Assembly (NCBI GenBank): GCA_028290405.1
Contig: JAQGJX010000185.1
Coordinates: forward strand, 1 to 37,819
DNA: 37,819 bases
Direction of reading: 5' to 3'
Origin: Hyphomicrobiales bacterium
GTDB taxonomy: Bacteria; Pseudomonadota; Alphaproteobacteria; Rhizobiales; Beijerinckiaceae
Below the pieces are notes generated by a model. It was given only the letters and a program-made list of their open reading frames with translations, made no database searches and was not told where the DNA came from. Positions 33,209 through 37,819 of the stretch are shown one piece after another; positions within the stretch are counted from its first letter, which is position 1; each line of letters opens with the position of its first letter. The position numbers were made by a program, and so were the translations under genes.

Positions 33209-33233
33209 AGGCGGCGGGGTTATTCCGCCGCCT
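33209..33233. terminator. Hairpin between convergent aqpZ and molybdenum hydroxylase genes
   Basis: AGGCGGCGG (33209-33217) pairs perfectly with CCGCCGCCT (33225-33233) around a 7-base loop. It starts 12 bases after the aqpZ stop and covers the last codons of the leftward gene. No T tract follows on either strand, so termination is only probable. Confidence 0.4.
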
Positions 33234-35601
33234 GCTTGCGCGCTTGGGCCTCCTGGATCGCGCGCCACACCTGCAAGGGCGTCGCGGGCATCTCCACATG
33301 GGTGACGCCGAAGTCCGAAAGCGCGTCCACGATGGCGTTGATGGTCGTCGCCAGCGCGGGCGTCGTGCCGCCTTCGCCGCCCGGGCGCAGGCCCAGCGGA
33401 TGGCTGTTGGCGGGCACTTCGCTGAGCCCCGTGATGAAGCTGGGGAAGTCGGACGCGCGCGGCATTGCGTAGTCCATGAACGAGGCCGACAGGTTCTGCC
33501 CCTGCGGATCGAAGTAGACGCGCTCCATCAGCGCCTGGCCGGCGCCCTGCACGATGCCGCCATGGGTCTGGCCATGGAGGATCATGGGGTTCACGGCGCG
33601 GCCCACGTCGTCCACGGACGTGTAGCGCACGATCTTCGTCTCGCCCGTGTCGGCGTCGACCTCGACTTCGCAAACCGCAGAGCCGTAGGGATAGGCTAGG
33701 CCAAGGGTCACCTTGTCGGACGTGGCGCCCAGCGGCCCGCGCAGGTCTTCCGGCAGGCCGGCGCCCGCAAGCGCCTTGCCGGCTACCTCGAAGAGGCTCA
33801 GCGCCCGGTCGGTGCCCACCAGGGTGAACGCGCCCTCGCCGAAGGCGATGTCGGCGACGTCCGCCTCGAACAGCGCGGACGCGATGCGCTTGCCCTTGTC
33901 GATGATCTGCGTGCTCGCCTCGCGCATGACGATGCTGGCGAAACGCATGGAGCGACCTGAATGGGAGCCGCCGCCCGCTTTCACGAAGTCCGTGTCGCCG
34001 AAGCGGATCTTCACCCGCTCCAGCGGCGCGCCCAGCCACTCGGCCACAACCTGCGAAAAGCTGGTCTCATGGCCCTGGCCGGAGTTCTGGGTGCCGATGA
34101 CCACGTCGATCCAGCCGTCTGGCGTCACCGTCACGTCGGCGCGCTCGCGCGGGGCGCCGCTCGTGGTCTCGATGTAATTGGCGATGGAGATGCCGAGGTG
34201 TTTGCCGCGCTTGCGGGCCTCCTTGCGGCGGGCCGGAAAGCCCTTCCAGTCCGCCATCTCCAAGGCCTGGTCCATCACGCGCTCGTAGGCGCCGTTGTCG
34301 TAGCTCACCCCGAACGGGTTGCGGTACGGCTGTTCCTTTTCGGCGATCATGTTGCGGCGGCGCAGCGCCACACGGTCGAAGCCGCACTGGCGCGCGGCCA
34401 GATCGATCAGCCGCTCGATGGTGTAGATCGCCTCCGGGCGCCCGGCGCTGCGGTAGGGAATGGTGGCGGGCGTGTTGGTGACGACGGCGCGCGCCTGCAC
34501 ATGGCCGGCAGGCACTTTGTAGAGGCTCGTCATCATCTGCGCGCCTTTGTTCAGCGCGACGAACGAGGTGGTGTAGGCGCCCACGTTGCTGGTGTTGACG
34601 GAGCGCAGCGCGAGGAAGCGGCCCTTCTCGTCCAGCGCCAGTTCGGCCTGCACGTGCAGGTCGCGGCCCTGATAGTCCGACAAAAGCGCGTCCTGCCGCT
34701 CGGCGACGTACTTCACCGGGCGTCCCAGCTTGCGGGCGGCCCAGGCGACGAGGATGAACTCGGGATAGGTGGCGTTGCGCGTGCCGAAATTGCCGCCGAC
34801 GTCGGGCGGCGCCACGACGCGCAGGTTCGCTTCGTCCACGCCCAGCGATTTGGCGACTTCCATGCGCATCTGCACGACGCCGACGCCGTGGGAGGCGTGC
34901 AGCGTGTACTTCTGCGCCGCCGCGTCGAATTCCCCGATGCACGCGCGCGGCTCCATGTGCACGCCGGTTACGCGCTGCACCTGGCTCGTCAGCTTCACCC
35001 GGTGGGCCGCGTTGGCGAACGCCGCCTCCGTGGCGGCCGCGTCCCCAAGGTCGCCGTCGAGCGCGATATTGCCTGGCACGTTGTCCCAAAGCTGCGGCGC
35101 GCCGGGCGCGGCCGCGTCGATGGCGCGGCTGATGGAGGGCAGGGGCTCCCAGTCGAGCATGACCGCGTCTGCCGCGTCCTTGGCGGCCAGCAGCGTCTGC
35201 GCGACCACCATGACGACGGGCTCGCCCACGAAGCGCGCGCGCTCCGCCGGCATGGGGGGCTGCGGCGTCACAAGGCGCTCGCTGCCGTCCCGGTTCGCGA
35301 GCGGCATGTCGGAGCCCATCTTCGAGCTGCCGGTGGCGTGCGAAATGGCGCCGATCCCGTCGGCTGCGACGTCGGCGCCGGTGTAGACGGCCAGAACGCC
35401 CGGCATGGCGCGGGCGGCGCTGGCGTCCAGCGACGCGATGCGCGCGTGCGCGTGCGGCGAGCGGATCACATAGGCGTGCGCGAGGCCTGCGAACGCAATG
35501 TCGTCCGCGTAGCAGCCGGCGCCCGAGACGAGGCGGAGGTCTTCCTTCCGGCGCGGCTCCTTGCCGATCCAGATCCCCGAGCCAGCATCCATCTTGTTCA
35601 T
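33220..35601 (-). CDS. Xanthine dehydrogenase/CoxL-family molybdopterin-binding large subunit
   Basis: A 793-residue molybdenum hydroxylase large subunit. The N-terminal aldehyde-oxidase a/b hammerhead domain is followed by the molybdopterin-binding region, with VGGNFGTRNATYPEF, the active-site loop GGGSHSGRSMRF and the catalytic glutamate E743 in GEGGTT near the C-terminus. Such enzymes hydroxylate heteroaromatic rings, aldehydes or CO with oxygen from water. They work with an iron-sulfur (CoxS-like) and usually an FAD (CoxM-like) subunit; neither is adjacent, though a FAD monooxygenase follows in the leftward operon order. ATG 35601 is used; another ATG at 35592 is possible. It is 44 bases downstream of the FAD monooxygenase gene. 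Confidence 0.92.
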   Translation of the reverse strand: MNKMDAGSGIWIGKEPRRKEDLRLVSGAGCYADDIAFAGLAHAYVIRSPHAHARIASLDASAARAMPGVLAVYTGADVAADGIGAISHATGSSKMGSDMPLANRDGSERLVTPQPPMPAERARFVGEPVVMVVAQTLLAAKDAADAVMLDWEPLPSISRAIDAAAPGAPQLWDNVPGNIALDGDLGDAAATEAAFANAAHRVKLTSQVQRVTGVHMEPRACIGEFDAAAQKYTLHASHGVGVVQMRMEVAKSLGVDEANLRVVAPPDVGGNFGTRNATYPEFILVAWAARKLGRPVKYVAERQDALLSDYQGRDLHVQAELALDEKGRFLALRSVNTSNVGAYTTSFVALNKGAQMMTSLYKVPAGHVQARAVVTNTPATIPYRSAGRPEAIYTIERLIDLAARQCGFDRVALRRRNMIAEKEQPYRNPFGVSYDNGAYERVMDQALEMADWKGFPARRKEARKRGKHLGISIANYIETTSGAPRERADVTVTPDGWIDVVIGTQNSGQGHETSFSQVVAEWLGAPLERVKIRFGDTDFVKAGGGSHSGRSMRFASIVMREASTQIIDKGKRIASALFEADVADIAFGEGAFTLVGTDRALSLFEVAGKALAGAGLPEDLRGPLGATSDKVTLGLAYPYGSAVCEVEVDADTGETKIVRYTSVDDVGRAVNPMILHGQTHGGIVQGAGQALMERVYFDPQGQNLSASFMDYAMPRASDFPSFITGLSEVPANSHPLGLRPGGEGGTTPALATTINAIVDALSDFGVTHVEMPATPLQVWRAIQEAQARKQAAE

Positions 35602-35645
35602 TGCGCCCGCCCGTCCGAGTTTCGCCGATGTGCCGCCAGTCTAGG

Positions 35646-36842
35646 CTAGATGCTGACCGTCAGCGCGTCATATTCAAAGAGCCAGCCGTAATTGCCCTCG
35701 ACTTTTTCCGGCGCCCATTCGCGGTTCACATAGGCCTCGGCGCCGGCGGGATCCGCAAGGGCCGGGTTGTGGAACCGCTTCGCGGCCTCGTTGGAGCGGC
35801 GCACGATCTGGGAGGTGCGCTCGATGCGCGCACGCTCGAAACGCTTCAGGGCCGCAGGCAGGTCGTCCTTGTCCGCCTCGATGCAGCGGGCCAGCACCAT
35901 GCCGTCCTCGATGGCCATGTTGGCGCCCTGCGCCAGCATGGGCAGGGTGGGGTGGCAGGCGTCGCCCAGCATGGTGACGCGGCCCACCGTCCATTGCGGC
36001 AGCGGGTCGCGGCCAAGAAGCGCCCATTTGTAGGGCACTTCGATGTTGTCCACCATGGCCTGCACGTCTTCGTGCCAGCCCGCCAGGTCCGCCTTGCACT
36101 CCTCGCGGGTGCCGCGCTCGGTCCACGATTCCACCGCCCAGTTGTCGCGCTCGATGGCGGCGACGAAGTTGAGCAGCTTGCCGGCGCGAAGCGGATAGGT
36201 GATCACGTGGCCGCCCGGGCCGACCCAGTTGGAGCCCACGAGCCGCTGCAGATGCTTGGGCAGCTGGTCCATCGGCACAAGGCCGCGCCAGGCCGCCACC
36301 CCGGTGAACAGGGCGGGCAGGTCGCCGAACAGCGCCTGGCGCACGCGCGAATGCACGCCGTCGGCGCCGATCAGCACATCGGCCGTCGCGGCGGGCTGGT
36401 TTTCGAACGACATCGTGACGCCAACGTCGGACTGCTCGAAGTCCACCAGCTTGTGGTTCAGGTGCAGCGCGCCGGGCTTTGCGGCCTCAAGCGCATCGAC
36501 GAGGATCGTGTGCACGTCGCCGCGATGCACCATCCAGTAAGGCGCGCCATAGCGCTCCACGGACGCTTGGCCGAGGTCGAACAGCTTCCATGTCTGGCCG
36601 GTGCTGTAGAGGCGCACTTCCTTGCCTTCCGGCACGCACGCGATGGGTTCGATGGCGTCGCGCAGGCCCAGCGCGATCAGCACGCGGGTGCCGTTGGCGC
36701 TCATCTGCAACCCGGCGCCAAGCTCGCGCAGCTCCGGCGCCTGCTCGTAAACATCCACGTCGAAGCCGCGTTGCAGCAGCGAAAGCGCAGCCACGATGCC
36801 GCCGATGCCGGCGCCTGCGATGGCGATTTTGGGCTTGCTCAT
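35646..36842 (-). CDS. FAD-dependent monooxygenase, salicylate hydroxylase / 3-hydroxybenzoate 6-hydroxylase-like
   Basis: A 398-residue class A flavoprotein monooxygenase. The dinucleotide-binding motif GAGIGG is at residues 10-15, the DG motif GADG at 159-162 and the FAD ribityl motif GDACHP at 293-298 with PMLAQGANMAIEDG following. This subgroup hydroxylates aromatic acids or hydroxypyridines (salicylate, 3-hydroxybenzoate, 6-hydroxynicotinate) using NAD(P)H. I chose ATG 36842; a TTG at 36866 extends the frame without a ribosome site. It is flanked by a molybdenum hydroxylase and a hydrolase on the same strand, as expected in a heteroaromatic or aromatic-acid pathway. The exact substrate is unknown. 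Confidence 0.9.
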   Translation of the reverse strand: MSKPKIAIAGAGIGGIVAALSLLQRGFDVDVYEQAPELRELGAGLQMSANGTRVLIALGLRDAIEPIACVPEGKEVRLYSTGQTWKLFDLGQASVERYGAPYWMVHRGDVHTILVDALEAAKPGALHLNHKLVDFEQSDVGVTMSFENQPAATADVLIGADGVHSRVRQALFGDLPALFTGVAAWRGLVPMDQLPKHLQRLVGSNWVGPGGHVITYPLRAGKLLNFVAAIERDNWAVESWTERGTREECKADLAGWHEDVQAMVDNIEVPYKWALLGRDPLPQWTVGRVTMLGDACHPTLPMLAQGANMAIEDGMVLARCIEADKDDLPAALKRFERARIERTSQIVRRSNEAAKRFHNPALADPAGAEAYVNREWAPEKVEGNYGWLFEYDALTVSI

Positions 36843-36908
36843 CTTCAAACTCGTATGTTGTCGCAAGGCGCCCGGCGGGGCCGGGGCGCGCTTGGAGGGC
36901 GGCCGCGT

Positions 36909-37819
36909 TCAGCGCGGCGGAATTGCCAGCAATTGCTTGCGCACGCTCCAGTCGATGACCGTATCGATGCAGCGCTTCAGAAGGTCCGGCTGTCCGAGGT
37001 AGTAATGCGTGCCGCCGACGATCTGGACGTATTCCTTGTCCTTGGTGGCGAGCGCCTCGTGGATGGCCGGGTTGTGGGTCGACGGCACGGCGTCGTCGGC
37101 CGTGTTCTCGATTTGCAGCACGGGCACGTTGTGGATGCGCCTGGCGTTCGTTGGGCCCTTGGCGTTCGAAAGGTCGTACGACCATTGCGAAAGCCATGAG
37201 CGCAGCGTGGAGAAGCGCGCAAGGCCCACGGGGCCGGCGTTCACCGTGACGGGGTTGCCCAGGTAGGTCCAGTTCGGCTTGCGGTCGTTGGGATCGACGC
37301 TCGGGTCGATCCAGCGCACGTCGCACATGGTGCGATGCACGACGAACGCCCGCTCCATCTCGCCGTCGTTGCGGCGCTTCAGCGTCTCCAGCATGTCCAG
37401 CGCCCAGTCGGTGATCTTGCGGTTGCGGGCGCGCTGGCGCGTGCGGAACCGCTCCACGAACTCGGCCGGGAAGGGCGCCTTGTTGGGGCAGTTGGCGTTG
37501 TAGATGTCGAATTCCAGATCGCGCGCATCGGGATCAAGCTCGTTGACCACCGAAGGGTCGAGCCACTCGGTCAGCGTCTCGGCGCGGCTGAGATGCGCGG
37601 CGATGAAGATGACGCCGTCCGCCGAGGGAAGGTTCGCGGCCGTGAGGTCATAGGGGTCGCCGGCCGGCGTGTGGGTGATGGACGGGTTCTCCGCCTGTCC
37701 CTGGTAGAACAGCGACAGCGAGCCGCCGCCCGACCAGCCCACCAGGATCACCTTCTTGTAGCCGAGCGTCTCGCGCGCATGGCGAATGTATTCGCCAAGG
37801 TCAAACGCAACCTTCTCCA
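36909..37819 (-). CDS. Alpha/beta hydrolase, partial (N-terminus beyond window end)
   Basis: About 302 C-terminal residues are visible; the frame stays open to the last base, so the start lies outside. The nucleophile elbow GWSGGGS follows the strand KKVILV, giving the catalytic serine. Near the C-terminus, ENTADDAVPST supplies the probable acid and GGTHYYLG the catalytic histidine. The insert between elbow and acid is long. The order hydrolase - FAD monooxygenase - molybdenum hydroxylase on one strand suggests it acts on an ester, amide or ring-cleavage product of the same pathway. I do not recognise the precise family. Confidence 0.85.
   Translation of the reverse strand, partial: EKVAFDLGEYIRHARETLGYKKVILVGWSGGGSLSLFYQGQAENPSITHTPAGDPYDLTAANLPSADGVIFIAAHLSRAETLTEWLDPSVVNELDPDARDLEFDIYNANCPNKAPFPAEFVERFRTRQRARNRKITDWALDMLETLKRRNDGEMERAFVVHRTMCDVRWIDPSVDPNDRKPNWTYLGNPVTVNAGPVGLARFSTLRSWLSQWSYDLSNAKGPTNARRIHNVPVLQIENTADDAVPSTHNPAIHEALATKDKEYVQIVGGTHYYLGQPDLLKRCIDTVIDWSVRKQLLAIPPR

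Overview
This is a GC-rich stretch (about two thirds G+C by eye) of a bacterial chromosome. It most likely comes from an alphaproteobacterium of the Hyphomicrobiales (Rhizobiales) type. The support is a DUF1236 protein typical of that group, two promoters matching the alphaproteobacterial general-stress sigma factor EcfG (GGAAC-N17-CGTT), many solute-binding-protein genes, and an alphaproteobacterial-looking 5S rRNA end. I cannot name the species. No tRNA, insertion sequence, integrase, phage gene or CRISPR array is visible.

Left part (1-17.3 kb), housekeeping and envelope or stress functions. The window opens in the 3' end of a 5S rRNA gene with its terminator, then an FkbM-type methyltransferase. 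Next is a sulfur cassette of divergent genes: an ETHE1/BLH-like metallo-hydrolase on one side, and a rhodanese-DUF2892 fusion plus a TauE/SafE exporter on the other. The conserved trio PrkA kinase - YeaH (DUF444) - SpoVR follows as an operon. After it come an isoprenylcysteine-methyltransferase-like membrane protein, the periplasmic glucan protein OpgG, a repeat-rich secreted DUF1236 protein, two divergent orphan TctC-type binding proteins, and a small glycan group (phosphomannomutase, sugar nucleotidyltransferase, CgeB-like glycosyltransferase).

Right part (17.4-37.8 kb), a dense catabolic and uptake region. Leftward: a Liv-type binding protein and a Rieske oxygenase. Rightward from the same divergent promoter region: one tightly packed ten-gene run (20187-29960) with livH, a fused livM-livG, livF, two different luciferase-like flavin monooxygenases, a NitT/TauT-type ATPase and permease, two short-chain dehydrogenases and the matching NMT1/SsuA-like binding protein. 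Then come an acyl-CoA-dehydrogenase-fold flavin monooxygenase (leftward), a LigB/LigA-type extradiol dioxygenase pair and an aquaporin Z (rightward), and three leftward genes: a molybdenum hydroxylase large subunit, a salicylate-hydroxylase-like FAD monooxygenase and an alpha/beta hydrolase cut by the window end.

Taken together, the right half looks like uptake plus oxidative attack, ring opening and hydrolysis of an unidentified aromatic, heteroaromatic or organosulfur compound. Several expected partners are absent from the window: a flavin reductase, a Rieske reductase, the small subunits of the molybdenum hydroxylase, and any transcription regulator. The LigB-like protein appears to lack the second catalytic histidine of its family. 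The substrate is not deducible from sequence alone.
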